Shown here: positions 39,820 to 49,138 of the stretch, piece after piece
Layout of the letters: each line of letters starts with the position of its first letter
Position numbering within the stretch: position 1 is the first letter of the stretch
Source of the DNA: Aeromonas salmonicida subsp. salmonicida
Lineage (GTDB): Bacteria; Pseudomonadota; Gammaproteobacteria; Enterobacterales; Aeromonadaceae
Direction of reading: 5' to 3'
Assembly: GCF_001643305.1 (NCBI RefSeq)
Contig: NZ_LSGW01000099.1
Span: 1 to 64,000 of the forward strand
DNA: 64,000 nt
Translations under genes and position numbers: made by a program
Notes under the pieces: model-generated
What the model saw: the letters and a program-made list of their open reading frames with translations, nothing else
What the model was told of the DNA's origin: nothing
Database searches by the model: none

Positions 39820-40584
39820 CTAGATGATGGCGATGGCATGGGCATGGGCCGGGTGGCGCATGACCTCCATCGGAATGCCATAGATGGCGTGCAGGGTCTC
39901 GCTGGTCATGATCCGCTCTGGCTCGCCATGGGTAAGCAGACGACCCGAGTGCAGCGCTACCAGCCGATCGCAGAAGCGGGAGGCCATGTTGATGTCGTGG
40001 ATGACTATGATGACGCCGAGGTTGAGCTGACGGCTGAGCTGCCTGACCAAAGTCAGCACCTCCACCTGATGGGCCACGTCCAGCGCGGCCAGCGGCTCGT
40101 CGAGCAGGATGAAGCGGCTCTCCTGGGCCAGCAGCATGGCCAGCCAGACCCTGCCCCGCTCGCCACCGGAAAGGGTATCCACCAGCCGATCGGCAAAACC
40201 TTCGGTATGGGTGAGAGCAATGGCCCTGTCGACCTGACGCTGATCCTCTGTTCCCATCCGGCCAAGCAGGCCGCGCCAGGGATAGCGACCCATCTCCACC
40301 TGCTCACGCCCGAGCAGGTTCTCGGCGCTCGGCAGATGCTGGGGCAGATAGGCCACCTGACGGGCGAACTCCCGGTTGCCCCAATCGGTCAGCGGCTTGT
40401 CATCGAACAGGATCTCGCCCTCACTCAGAGACTGCTGGCGCGCCAGTAGCTTGAGCAGGGTGGATTTGCCCGAGCCGTTGTGGCCGATGAGGCCATAGAC
40501 CTGTCCCTGCTCGAAACGCAGGTCAGTGGGGTGCAGCAGCTTGCGGCCGTTTACCGCGAAGCTGGCGGCTTTCATCTCAAACAT
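39820..40584 (-). CDS. fhuC: Ferric-hydroxamate ABC ATPase FhuC
   Basis: 254 residues. Walker [19 protein letters not shown]-loop YLPQHLPSAENL, signature LSGGERGRVWLAMLLAQ, Walker B FILLDEPLAALDVAH, switch His in VIHDINMASRFCDRL. The ATG (MFEMKAAS) follows AGGAACAGCTT; an upstream extension of the frame overlaps the preceding exporter gene and is unlikely. It energises FhuB. Confidence 0.93.
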   Translation of the reverse strand: MFEMKAASFAVNGRKLLHPTDLRFEQGQVYGLIGHNGSGKSTLLKLLARQQSLSEGEILFDDKPLTDWGNREFARQVAYLPQHLPSAENLLGREQVEMGRYPWRGLLGRMGTEDQRQVDRAIALTHTEGFADRLVDTLSGGERGRVWLAMLLAQESRFILLDEPLAALDVAHQVEVLTLVRQLSRQLNLGVIIVIHDINMASRFCDRLVALHSGRLLTHGEPERIMTSETLHAIYGIPMEVMRHPAHAHAIAII

Positions 40585-40621
40585 AAGCTGTTCCTGTGCT
40601 GGCCTGATGCCAGTCTCATCG

Positions 40622-40642
40622 GTGCCGGCATCAAGCCGGCAC
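40622..40642. repeat. Hairpin overlapping the stop codon of the YojI-like exporter gene
   Basis: GTGCCGGC-ATCAA-GCCGGCAC, perfect 8-bp arms. The exporter's TGA lies inside it. No T tract follows, so it may be an attenuator or an RNA-stabilising stem rather than a terminator before fhuC. Confidence 0.5.
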
Positions 40643-42277
40643 CTCGCAATCCAGATGGGCGACGGCATCCCGGCTGACCTGCTCGCGCCGCTCGCCGGTC
40701 AGTTCGGTGAGCTGGCCCTGACGCATCTCCAGCAAGCGGTCGGCCAGCGGGAAGTAGTGATCGTCGTGGCTGATGGCGATCACCGTCTTGCCCATCGCCT
40801 TGAGGCGCGGCAGCAGCAGCTGATAAAAGATGCGGCGGAACTGGGGATCCTGATCCGCGGCCCATTCATCAAACAGCATCACCTCGCGCTGCTCAGCCAG
40901 TGCCAGCAGCAGAGCGACCCGCTTGCGCTGCCCCTGGGAGAGATCGATATCGGCGATAAAGTTGTCCTCGATGGCGAGCTTGCTGCCCATCTGCAACCGA
41001 TCCAGCCACTCGGCGATCAGCTCGGCCTTGGGCTCGGGCCCCAGCAAATGCTGGAACAGGTGGTAATCGGTGAAGATGGCGGAGAAGAGCGCCAGATAGG
41101 CGTTGCGATCCGTGACGGGTTCACCATCCAGCAGGATCCGGCCCGACACAGGCTGATAGAGACCGGTCAGCAGCATGGCCAGGGTCGATTTGCCGGAGCC
41201 GTTGCCACCTATGATGAAGACCTGCTCCCCCTTCTCAATGGTGAGATTGATGGGGCCCACCGCGAAGCCACCCTCCCCCTGATAGTGAAAGCTCACCTGC
41301 TCCAGCTGGATGCGTTGCCAGGCACGGGGTGCCGGTGGCAGCGGGAAGTCGGGATCCGGCTCGGCCAGCGCCAGTGCGGCTATCTTGTCGAACGCTACCT
41401 GGGCGGAAAGCAGGGTCGGCAAGGCGCCTATCCCCTGCAACAGCGGAGTGCGCAGGAACAGCAGGGTCAGGGCAAAGGTGGCGGCCACATTGGTGTTGGC
41501 CCAGCCGAGGCCATTGGCCAGGAAGAAGACCAGGCCTATGGCTCCCAGCATCATGATATTCGACCAGTTCACCGCGCTCAGGTGATAGGTGTCGGCGCGA
41601 ATGATCTGCTGGCGATAGTCACGGGCGTTCTGCTCATAGAGCTGGTGGTAGACGAAATGGGCCCGCTCGCGATTGAGCGCCAGCTCTTTGCTGCCCGCTA
41701 TGATGGCCTGATAGTTCTGATAAAGGCGATCCTCCGCCTGACGCATGTGGGAGAGATGGCGATAAACACGGTTCACCAGCAGCCAGCCCACCACCATGGT
41801 CACAGTGACCCAGAGTGCTGTGACGCCGAGCAGGGCCGGTGACAGCCAGCCGAGATAGAGGGCCGAACCAACAGTGAGCACCAACCCCTGCACCAGCTCG
41901 GGCAGGCGCACGAAGGCGATGGTGATCTGGCCTATGTCGCTGGAGAGGGACGCCAGCAGCGGCCCCTGGCCAAGCTGGCGAATGCGGGCGACATCGGTAT
42001 CCAGCAGTTGCTTGAGCAGACGGCCCCGCAACCGGTAGACGAAATGATGACCGAGTGTGGTCAGGGCCAATTGAGATCCGAGTGTGATCACCAGCAGCAA
42101 CAGGATCAGGCCAAGCAGTTGGCCAAGTACCGGCAGCGGATCGCCGACGGATTCGACAAGAGATTGATTAATAAAGGCAATAACGCCGATCCCGCTCACT
42201 GCGCTAAGCAGGCTGAGCAGAGTAATGGCGATGAAGGGCCAACGATATTGGCGGTAAACCAGAGACAAGAGTTCCAT
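40631..42277 (-). CDS. Cyclic-peptide-type ABC exporter, YojI/PvdE/SyrD family
   Basis: 548 residues, one exporter membrane domain (about 1-310) fused to an ATPase. Walker A is [18 protein letters not shown]. The signature [17 protein letters not shown] and the Walker B region [17 protein letters not shown] are specific to the YojI/PvdE branch, unlike the LSGGQ exporters of the siderophore island. E. coli YojI exports microcin J25; PvdE exports pyoverdine precursors. Here it is set between a ferrichrome-type receptor and fhuC on the same strand, so it may export a hydroxamate siderophore, recycle one, or expel peptides that enter through the receptor. No siderophore-synthesis gene is beside it. 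Confidence 0.87.
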   Translation of the reverse strand: MELLSLVYRQYRWPFIAITLLSLLSAVSGIGVIAFINQSLVESVGDPLPVLGQLLGLILLLLVITLGSQLALTTLGHHFVYRLRGRLLKQLLDTDVARIRQLGQGPLLASLSSDIGQITIAFVRLPELVQGLVLTVGSALYLGWLSPALLGVTALWVTVTMVVGWLLVNRVYRHLSHMRQAEDRLYQNYQAIIAGSKELALNRERAHFVYHQLYEQNARDYRQQIIRADTYHLSAVNWSNIMMLGAIGLVFFLANGLGWANTNVAATFALTLLFLRTPLLQGIGALPTLLSAQVAFDKIAALALAEPDPDFPLPPAPRAWQRIQLEQVSFHYQGEGGFAVGPINLTIEKGEQVFIIGGNGSGKSTLAMLLTGLYQPVSGRILLDGEPVTDRNAYLALFSAIFTDYHLFQHLLGPEPKAELIAEWLDRLQMGSKLAIEDNFIADIDLSQGQRKRVALLLALAEQREVMLFDEWAADQDPQFRRIFYQLLLPRLKAMGKTVIAISHDDHYFPLADRLLEMRQGQLTELTGERREQVSRDAVAHLDCEVPA

Positions 42278-42334
42278 GACGGGCCTGTATGCGGGGAAAA
42301 AAGGGCGGAAGTCACGACTCCCGCCCGACCTCTG

Positions 42335-44440
42335 TTACCAGCGGTAGTTGATGCTGCCCACCACACTGCGCGGCTCGCCGTAGTAGCAGTAGTAGTCACA
42401 GCTGGCCACGTAGGTTTCACCCAGCAGGTTGTTGACGTTGAGCTGGGCTCGCCAGTTCTTGGCAAAGTCATACCCGATCATCGCATCCCATACGGTATGG
42501 GCCGGTACCTGGGCCGAACCATAGATGGGGTTGTAGCTGGCATCCACGGCGCCTATGCCGACACTGGAGCCGACATAACGTACGCCGGTTCCCAGTTCCA
42601 GACCGGAAGCAACTCCCTGCTGCACCTTGTAGTTGCCCCAGAAGGAGGCGATATGGCGCGGGATCAGGCTGGCACGGCGATCACCCTTGCCGGTGTCGTT
42701 GGTCTTGGCATCCGTGTAGGTATAAGCAGCGGTGAGACGCAGCGCCTCTGTGGCCTGCACGCTGCCTTCCAGCTCGACACCCTGGGAGGTCACTTCGCCG
42801 GCCTGGGTCTGCTGACCGGATCCTGTAGAGACGAGCGAGTTGGTCTGCTCCAGATCGAACAGGGCCAGATTGATGTAACCGTCTAGGAAGCTGGGGGCGT
42901 ACTTGACGCCAGTCTCATACAGGGTGCCCTTGAGCGGCTTGTAGGAGTTCTGGGTATTGGGATCTATCCCGGGCAACACCTCGAACGATTCGGCGTAGGC
43001 AATATAAGGAGAGAGACCGTTGTCGGCCAGATACATCAGGCTGCCGGAGAGGGATAGCTCGTGATCGTACTGTTTCTCCTCCTTGCTCTTGGCTTCGCTG
43101 ATGTTGTGGGTCTCCACATAGTCGAAGCGGCCACCACCGGTCAGCAACCAGCGATCGTCCCAGCGGATCTGGTGCTGGGCATAGAGGCCGCTCTGGCCCT
43201 TGGTGCTCTTCTGGTGGATGGTGGTGGATTCGTCAAAACCGGGGAAGCCGCTGTAATCCGGGTTCATGGTATTGATGGAACCCATGCCGAAGTTATCGGC
43301 TTCCTGACCTTCGTTGACGTGACGCTGCAGATCCAGCCCCAGCAGCAAGGTCTGCTCCGTGCTGTCCGTGTTCCAGTAACCCACCATCTGGTTATCCATG
43401 GTGGCGCTCTTGGTGTCGCCATCCCGGTAGACCAGCCCACGGTAGGCGGTCGTGCCTTCATAGGTCGGGAAGATATAGGTCTGGCGCAGCAGCAGATCGT
43501 TGTAGTTGAAGCGGACGTTCTGCTTGAATTCCCAGGTCTGGTTGAGCTGGTGGGCCAGCTCGTAACCGGCGGAGATCTGGGTGTTGCGATTGCGATCGTA
43601 ATCCGGCTGGCTCAGGTTGGTGGAGGGATCAATCTGGCCACCGCTGGTATTGAGAGTGCCATAGACAGGGAAGAAGCCGTTGGTCGGCACACCTTCGTCA
43701 TGCTTGAAACTGGCCAGCAGGGTCAGGCTGGTACGATCCGAGATATCCAGGGTGACGCTTGGCGCCAGATAAACCCTATCGTTATAGGTATCGTTCAGCA
43801 CGCCGTCACGCTCGCTATAGAGGGCGACCAGACGGTAGCGACTGTTGTCGGTCAATGCATCCGAGACATCCACCCCGATCTGGCGAAGATCCCGGCAGCC
43901 CATCTGCAGATCCAGCTGCCCCTGCGGGGTGGCAGTCGGCCGCTTGCTGATGGCATTGATCACGCCGCCGGGAGGCGCCTCGCCGTAGAGGATCGAGGCG
44001 GGCCCTTTCAGCACTTCCACGCTTTCCAGACCGAACGGCTCTGGCGTCCACACATAGTAGCCGGTGCTGAACAGGCGATTGCCATCCAGATAGGAGGCGG
44101 CATCGAAGCCACGCACCTTGAACCAGTCAGCATCGTTGTCGGATCCATAGGATTGGGAGAGCACACCGGAGCGGTAGCGCAGCGCTTCGTCCAGTTTCAG
44201 CACGGCGTGCTGATCCAGTTCCTCACGATTGACCACTGAGACGGCCCTTGGCGTCTCGGCCATGGGCACTTCCACCTTCATGGCGGTACCTGTCACCACC
44301 ATGGTTTCGCTGGCTTTTGGCAATTCTTTCGGTTGTTCGGCCAGTACTGGCAGGCTTGCCAGCAGGCAGGAGAGCGGCAGCAGTTGCTGTGCCCCTCTAT
44401 TTCGCATCGCTGCGGTCAGGGTGTTTTTTTGCGCAATCAT
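42335..44440 (-). CDS. TonB-dependent siderophore receptor (FhuA/ferrichrome-type)
   Basis: 701 residues. A signal peptide ends around VLAEQ; the TonB box region is SETMVVTG. The plug has FKVRGFDAASYLDGNRL and VEVLKGPASILYGEAPPGGVIN, and the barrel closes with GSINYRW. There is no STN domain. The C-terminal extracellular loop CDYYCYYGEPRSVVG, with two Cys, is like FhuA-type receptors. It heads the receptor-exporter-fhuCDB group and has a Fur-box-like site about 130 bp upstream. An in-frame ATG exists 11 codons downstream, but the first start has better upstream sequence (GAGA). Confidence 0.92.
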   Translation of the reverse strand: MIAQKNTLTAAMRNRGAQQLLPLSCLLASLPVLAEQPKELPKASETMVVTGTAMKVEVPMAETPRAVSVVNREELDQHAVLKLDEALRYRSGVLSQSYGSDNDADWFKVRGFDAASYLDGNRLFSTGYYVWTPEPFGLESVEVLKGPASILYGEAPPGGVINAISKRPTATPQGQLDLQMGCRDLRQIGVDVSDALTDNSRYRLVALYSERDGVLNDTYNDRVYLAPSVTLDISDRTSLTLLASFKHDEGVPTNGFFPVYGTLNTSGGQIDPSTNLSQPDYDRNRNTQISAGYELAHQLNQTWEFKQNVRFNYNDLLLRQTYIFPTYEGTTAYRGLVYRDGDTKSATMDNQMVGYWNTDSTEQTLLLGLDLQRHVNEGQEADNFGMGSINTMNPDYSGFPGFDESTTIHQKSTKGQSGLYAQHQIRWDDRWLLTGGGRFDYVETHNISEAKSKEEKQYDHELSLSGSLMYLADNGLSPYIAYAESFEVLPGIDPNTQNSYKPLKGTLYETGVKYAPSFLDGYINLALFDLEQTNSLVSTGSGQQTQAGEVTSQGVELEGSVQATEALRLTAAYTYTDAKTNDTGKGDRRASLIPRHIASFWGNYKVQQGVASGLELGTGVRYVGSSVGIGAVDASYNPIYGSAQVPAHTVWDAMIGYDFAKNWRAQLNVNNLLGETYVASCDYYCYYGEPRSVVGSINYRW

Positions 44441-44572
44441 ATAAGTGTCTCAAATATCAATGAGTTGTTTCTGGTTTCTTATTATTGGTGACCGATCAAG
44501 CTGGTCTGCCCGGTTCCTCAGGCGAATAAAGCAGCGCAATGCTACTACAGGAGCCATGATCGAATCGATTCA

Positions 44573-44591
44573 ATAATTGCTAATCATTTGC
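44573..44591. promoter_or_regulatory. Candidate Fur box upstream of the hydroxamate receptor operon
   Basis: ATAATTGCTAATCATTTGC; the complement matches 11 of 19 Fur consensus positions with the core AAATGATTAGCA. It lies about 130 bp before the receptor start in the 44441-44824 spacer, which otherwise holds the mioC promoter region. Confidence 0.5.
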
Positions 44592-44735
44592 ATCTGCATT
44601 GTTACCTGACGTATCAAAGCAGCAGCTGTCGGGCAGAAAAAGGAGGGATCAGACAGGGGCATTTCCGAGGAAAAGATCCGAGGCAGACGAAAAATGGGGG
44701 ATCCTGCCTTATATAGGAAAAGAAAAGAGGATCCA

Positions 44736-44767
44736 TTATCCCCAAGCTTTATCCATATTTATCCACA
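44736..44767 (+). promoter_or_regulatory. Tandem DnaA boxes in the mioC promoter
   Basis: Three boxes in the same direction: TTATCCCCA (44736), TTATCCATA (44749) and the perfect TTATCCACA (44759). A TAGAAT -10-like hexamer follows at 44779. DnaA repression of mioC transcription into oriC is established in E. coli. Confidence 0.7.
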
Positions 44768-44824
44768 CCCTTTGGCGGTAGAATTCGGCTTTCCGTTTCA
44801 TTGTCTGAACTCAGGATCCATTCC

Positions 44825-45274
44825 ATGGCCAAACTCAATCTCGTCGTCGGCTCCATGCTGGGCGCCGCCGAATATGTCGCAGACCACGTCGCCAACCTGC
44901 TGGAACAGGCGGGCCATCAGGCCGAGATCCACAATCCAGCCAGCCTGGCCGAGGTGCTGGCCGAGCCGGACGCCATACTGCTGGTGGTCACCTCCACCCA
45001 CGGTGCCGGTGATGTGCCCGACAATCTGCAACCCTTCGCCAAGGATCTTGCCGAGCAGCATCCGGATCTTAATGCCTTGAAATATGGCGTTATCGCCCTC
45101 GGCGACAGCAGTTATGACACCTTCTGCCAGGGCGGCAAGACGCTGGATCTGCTGCTGAGCGAATGTGGCGCCAGCCGGATCGGGGATCGTCTCGACATAG
45201 ATGTGACCCAGCATGAGATCCCTGAAGATGCCGCTGAGGCCTGGATCCAGGGCTGGATGCAGATGATCGCCTGA
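44825..45274 (+). CDS. mioC: Flavodoxin-like protein MioC
   Basis: 149 residues, FMN-binding flavodoxin fold: LNLVVGSMLGAAEYVADHVANLL at the N-terminus (phosphate loop region), then VVTSTHGAGDVPDNLQPF and YGVIALGDSSYDTFC. MioC is implicated in biotin synthase electron supply and its transcription enters oriC. The ATG after AGGATCCATTCC is preferred to an upstream TTG. It flanks oriC, as in E. coli. Confidence 0.95.
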   Translation: MAKLNLVVGSMLGAAEYVADHVANLLEQAGHQAEIHNPASLAEVLAEPDAILLVVTSTHGAGDVPDNLQPFAKDLAEQHPDLNALKYGVIALGDSSYDTFCQGGKTLDLLLSECGASRIGDRLDIDVTQHEIPEDAAEAWIQGWMQMIA

Positions 45275-45282
45275 TCAGGAGG

Positions 45283-45315
45283 GGGGAGATCCGGTAAAAA
45301 AGCCTTGATCTCCCC
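45283..45315 (+). terminator. Inverted repeat after mioC, possible terminator
   Basis: GGGGAGATC / GATCTCCCC, 9-bp perfect arms with a 15-base A-rich loop, directly after mioC. No T run follows, so termination is uncertain; the arms also contain GATC sites at the edge of oriC. Confidence 0.4.
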
Positions 45316-45317
45316 GT

Positions 45318-45670
45318 TTATCCCCAGATCGCTATCCACCAAGTTATTAACAGATTGATCCTGACGACTTGTTCTACACGGTTACCCACAATGCCCAGGG
45401 GTAATGTGCATAACTACCATGTAAACCTCTGCAAAACCTATAGTTATCCATGTATTAGATCCAACCCGCCAGCCACCTGTGTATAAAAGCACTGGTTATA
45501 CCCTGGTTCACGGCCCCAGGATCCAAGCTTTTCCACAAGCTAGGATCGTCTTTAACACGATGATCTTTATGATAAAAAAGTGCTTATCAACAGAAAAGGC
45601 GGATCCTAATAAAAGATCCAATAAAAGATCGATCTAAAGATCCTTAAGATCTATTAAGTAGATCCTCCCT
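45318..45670. other. oriC: Chromosomal replication origin (oriC)
   Basis: The spacer between mioC and mnmG (45275-45783). DnaA boxes seen: TTATCCCCA 45318, CTATCCACC 45332, TTATTAACA 45344, TTACCCACA 45382, TGTGCATAA 45405 (complement TTATGCACA), TTATCCATG 45444, TGTGTATAA 45478 (complement TTATACACA), TTTTCCACA 45529 and TTATCAACA 45584. The mnmG-side part (45541-45665) is AT-rich with nine GATC sites and iterated 12-13-mers such as AATAAAAGATCC, the duplex-unwinding element. Box cluster, unwinding repeats and Dam sites are arranged as in E. coli. Confidence 0.95.
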
Positions 45671-45783
45671 TCATTCTGAACGTTAAGTAGACGTTCCCCT
45701 CAGGACGCGAAACAGATAGAATGTTCAGCCCCTCAGCCCAGGCAATCAACGATCTTCAGACGTGCAGATCAAGGTGATCCCCA

Positions 45784-47673
45784 ATGCAATACCATGAACA
45801 ATTTGATGTGATCGTCGTTGGTGGCGGTCATGCAGGAACCGAAGCAGCAACAGCGGCAGCCCGTATGGGCCTGAATACCCTGTTACTGACCCACAACATC
45901 GATACGTTGGGACACATGTCCTGTAATCCGGCGATCGGCGGGATCGGCAAGGGACACCTGGTCAAGGAAGTTGACGCCCTCGGCGGGATCATGGCGCGAG
46001 CCACAGATCTTGCCGGGATCCAGTTCCGTACCCTCAACTCCTCCAAGGGACCAGCGGTACGAGCTACCCGTGCTCAGGCGGATCGACTGCTCTACAAAGC
46101 CGTTGTTCGCCAGATGCTGGAGAACTATCCCAACCTGAAGATCTTCCAGCAGGCCTGTGATGATCTGATCATGGACGGGGATCGTGTTGCCGGTGTCGTC
46201 ACCCAGAGCGGGATCCGCATCAGTGGCAAGACAGTCGTGCTGACGGTCGGGACCTTCCTGAACGGCTTGATCCACATCGGGATGGAAAACTACAAGGGCG
46301 GCCGCGCCGGGGATCCTCCCTCGATCGCCCTGGCTCAGCGGCTGCGCGAGATGCCGCTGCGCATCGATCGTCTCAAAACCGGGACGCCGCCACGGATCGA
46401 CGCCCGCAGCGTCGATCTCTCCGTGATGCAGGCGCAGTACGGCGATGATCCGCGCCCTGTCTTCTCGTTTATCGGCGATGCCAGCCAGCACCCACGCCAG
46501 GTGCCCTGCTACGTCACCCATACCAACGAGCGCACTCACGATGTGATCCGCAACAACCTGGATCGCAGCCCCATGTACGCCGGGGTGATCGAAGGGATTG
46601 GTCCCCGTTATTGCCCGTCGATCGAGGACAAGATCACTCGCTTCGCGGACAAGACGGCCCACCAGATTTTTGTCGAGCCGGAAGGCCTGACCACCCACGA
46701 ACTCTATCCGAACGGGATCTCCACCAGCCTGCCATTCGATGTGCAGGTGCAGATAGTGCGTTCCATTCGTGGTTTCGAAAATGCCCACATCACACGCCCC
46801 GGCTATGCCATCGAATATGACTTCTTCGATCCCCGGGATCTCAAGGCCAACATGGAGAGCAAGTACATCGGCAACCTGTTCTTCGCTGGCCAGATCAACG
46901 GTACTACTGGCTACGAAGAAGCCGCGGCCCAGGGCCTGATGGCCGGTTTGAATGCCGGTCTGCGTGCCCAGGACAAGGATCCCTGGCATCCCCGCCGGGA
47001 TCAGGCCTACATGGGCGTGATGATAGACGATCTCTCCACCCTGGGGACCCGCGAGCCTTACCGCATGTTCACCAGCCGCGCCGAATATCGCCTGCTGCTG
47101 CGGGAAGACAACGCCGACCTGCGCCTGACCGCCATTGGCCGCGAGCTGGGTCTGGTGGATGACGAGCGCTGGGGCAAGTTCAATATCAAGATGGAACAGG
47201 TGGAGCTGGAGCGTCAGCGCATGCGTTCGACCTGGATCCACCCGCAACATCCGTCACTGGAAGCGGTCAACGCCCTGGTCAACACGCCGCTGACCCGTGA
47301 GCAGAACCTGGAAGAGCTGCTGCGTCGCCCCGAAGTGACCTACGATGCGCTGATGGCCATCGAAGGGGTTGGTCCGGCGCTGAGCGATCACGCCGCCGCC
47401 GATCAGGTGGAGATCCAGATCAAGTACGCCGGTTATATCGAGCGTCAGTACGACGAGGTGGAGAAGCAGTTGCGCAATGAGAACACGCTCTTGCCGCTGG
47501 ACATGAACTACCGCGACGTCAACGGTCTCTCCAACGAGGTGATCGCCAAGCTCAACGATGCCAAGCCCGAGACCATTGGTCAGGCTTCCCGCATCTCCGG
47601 TATCACACCGGCGGCCATCTCCATCCTGCTGGTTCACCTGAAAAAACACGGCCTGCTGCGTAAAACCGCCTGA
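45784..47673 (+). CDS. mnmG: tRNA uridine-5-carboxymethylaminomethyl enzyme MnmG (GidA)
   Basis: 629 residues, FAD-dependent partner of MnmE in wobble-uridine modification. The dinucleotide site is [33 protein letters not shown] and [19 protein letters not shown] are family blocks, and the second signature is [21 protein letters not shown] in slightly different form ([10 protein letters not shown]). The C-terminal helical domain ends with [10 protein letters not shown]. Its promoter region borders oriC. rsmG follows after 8 bp. Confidence 0.98.
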   Translation: MQYHEQFDVIVVGGGHAGTEAATAAARMGLNTLLLTHNIDTLGHMSCNPAIGGIGKGHLVKEVDALGGIMARATDLAGIQFRTLNSSKGPAVRATRAQADRLLYKAVVRQMLENYPNLKIFQQACDDLIMDGDRVAGVVTQSGIRISGKTVVLTVGTFLNGLIHIGMENYKGGRAGDPPSIALAQRLREMPLRIDRLKTGTPPRIDARSVDLSVMQAQYGDDPRPVFSFIGDASQHPRQVPCYVTHTNERTHDVIRNNLDRSPMYAGVIEGIGPRYCPSIEDKITRFADKTAHQIFVEPEGLTTHELYPNGISTSLPFDVQVQIVRSIRGFENAHITRPGYAIEYDFFDPRDLKANMESKYIGNLFFAGQINGTTGYEEAAAQGLMAGLNAGLRAQDKDPWHPRRDQAYMGVMIDDLSTLGTREPYRMFTSRAEYRLLLREDNADLRLTAIGRELGLVDDERWGKFNIKMEQVELERQRMRSTWIHPQHPSLEAVNALVNTPLTREQNLEELLRRPEVTYDALMAIEGVGPALSDHAAADQVEIQIKYAGYIERQYDEVEKQLRNENTLLPLDMNYRDVNGLSNEVIAKLNDAKPETIGQASRISGITPAAISILLVHLKKHGLLRKTA

Positions 47674-47681
47674 GGATCTCC

Positions 47682-48308
47682 ATGCTGCAAAGATTGAACT
47701 GCCTGCTCATGCAGGCCGGTATTGTTATCACCGACACCCAAAAGACCCAGTTGGTTCAGCTTGTCGAGTTGCTGCACAAGTGGAACAAGGCTTACAATCT
47801 CACCTCGGTGCGTGATCCCGACGCCATGCTGGTCAAGCATATCCTCGACAGCCTGGTGGTGAGCCCTCACCTGCACGGTGAGCGCTTCATCGATGTAGGG
47901 ACAGGTCCTGGGCTGCCTGGCTTGCCGCTGGCCATCATCAATCCTGACAAGCAGTTCGTGCTGCTCGATAGTTTGGGCAAGCGGATCAACTTTATCCGCC
48001 AGGTGATCCAGGTGCTGGGCCTGACCAATGTGACGCCAGTCAAATCCCGGGTGGAAGAGTATCAGCCTGACGTGGGGTTTGATTGTGTGCTCAGTCGGGC
48101 CTTTGCCTCGCTGGAGGACATGCTGAGCTGGTGTCACCATCTGCCGTCCGAACAGGGCAGCTTCCTGGCGCTCAAGGGGCAATATCCCGAGCAGGAGCTG
48201 GCCCAGTTGCCTGCCAATATCCGTCTGGTAGCCTGTCATGAATTGCGGGTACCGGAACTGGAAGGCGAACGTCATCTGCTGGAATTCAAACATATCCAGC
48301 CCGAATAG
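47682..48308 (+). CDS. rsmG: 16S rRNA (guanine527-N7)-methyltransferase RsmG
   Basis: 208 residues, Rossmann methyltransferase. The SAM motif is [17 protein letters not shown], preceded by [25 protein letters not shown] and followed by [14 protein letters not shown]. Loss of RsmG is known to give low-level streptomycin resistance. It is the second gene of the mnmG-rsmG pair and leads into parAB. Confidence 0.97.
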   Translation: MLQRLNCLLMQAGIVITDTQKTQLVQLVELLHKWNKAYNLTSVRDPDAMLVKHILDSLVVSPHLHGERFIDVGTGPGLPGLPLAIINPDKQFVLLDSLGKRINFIRQVIQVLGLTNVTPVKSRVEEYQPDVGFDCVLSRAFASLEDMLSWCHHLPSEQGSFLALKGQYPEQELAQLPANIRLVACHELRVPELEGERHLLEFKHIQPE

Positions 48309-48334
48309 GGTCGCAGTTTCATTTAGGGGATAGT

Positions 48335-49138
48335 GTGGGAAAAGTCATCGCCATAGCCAACCAGAAGGGTGGAGTGGGTAAAACCACCACCTGTGTGAAT
48401 CTGGCCGCCTCCCTGGCCGCTACCCGGCGCAAGGTGCTGGTGATCGATCTGGATCCCCAGGGCAATGCCACCATGGGCAGCGGCGTCGACAAATACGAAG
48501 TCGAGCGCACCGCCTACGAGCTGCTGATCGAAGATGCCCCCATCGCCGAAGTGATCATCCCCGAAACCTCGGGGGGCTATCACCTGATCGCCGCCAATGC
48601 CGACGTGACCGCGGCCGAAATCCGTCTGATGGAATTCTTCGCCCGCGAGATCCGCCTGCGCAACGCCATTGCCTCGGTACGGGACAAATACGACTACATC
48701 TTCATCGACTGCCCGCCTTCTCTCAACATGCTGACCGTGAACGCCATGGCCGCCGCCGATTCCGTGCTGGTGCCCATGCAGTGCGAATACTATGCACTGG
48801 AAGGGCTCACCGCTCTGGTGGACACCATCAGCAAGCTGGCAGCCGTGGTCAATCCGGAGCTGAAGATCGAAGGGGTGCTGCGTACCATGTTCGATCACCG
48901 CAACCGGCTGGCCAATGATGTGTCCGATCAGCTGAAACAGCATTTCGGGGACAAGGTCTATCGCACCATCATCCCCCGCAACGTAAGACTGGCGGAGGCC
49001 CCGAGTTTCGGAGCCCCGGCCATGCACTATGACAAATCATCGGTGGGCGCCAAGGCCTATCTGGCGCTGGCGGGCGAAATGCTGCGCCGCCAGGAGCAGG
49101 AACGTCCGGTGACCATCGCAGACCGAGAGAGCATATGA
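48335..49138 (+). CDS. parA: Chromosome partition ATPase ParA (Soj)
   Basis: 267 residues, deviant Walker-A ATPase: IANQKGGVGKTTTCVNLAASLA, then VLVIDLDPQGNATMGSG and FIDCPPSLNMLTVNA. It moves ParB-parS complexes of the origin region to the cell pole. The start is GTG after AGGGGA. It overlaps parB by 4 bp (ATGA). Confidence 0.97.
   Translation: MGKVIAIANQKGGVGKTTTCVNLAASLAATRRKVLVIDLDPQGNATMGSGVDKYEVERTAYELLIEDAPIAEVIIPETSGGYHLIAANADVTAAEIRLMEFFAREIRLRNAIASVRDKYDYIFIDCPPSLNMLTVNAMAAADSVLVPMQCEYYALEGLTALVDTISKLAAVVNPELKIEGVLRTMFDHRNRLANDVSDQLKQHFGDKVYRTIIPRNVRLAEAPSFGAPAMHYDKSSVGAKAYLALAGEMLRRQEQERPVTIADRESI

Noticed and set aside
45318-45670. Repeated GATC-containing 12-mers considered as a CRISPR or iteron array.
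   Set aside because: No spacers of uniform length and no Cas or Rep gene; the position between mioC and mnmG identifies the oriC unwinding region.
45883-47250. A 455-codon open frame antisense to mnmG.
   Set aside because: Shadow of a conserved gene; no ribosome-binding site or recognisable domain.
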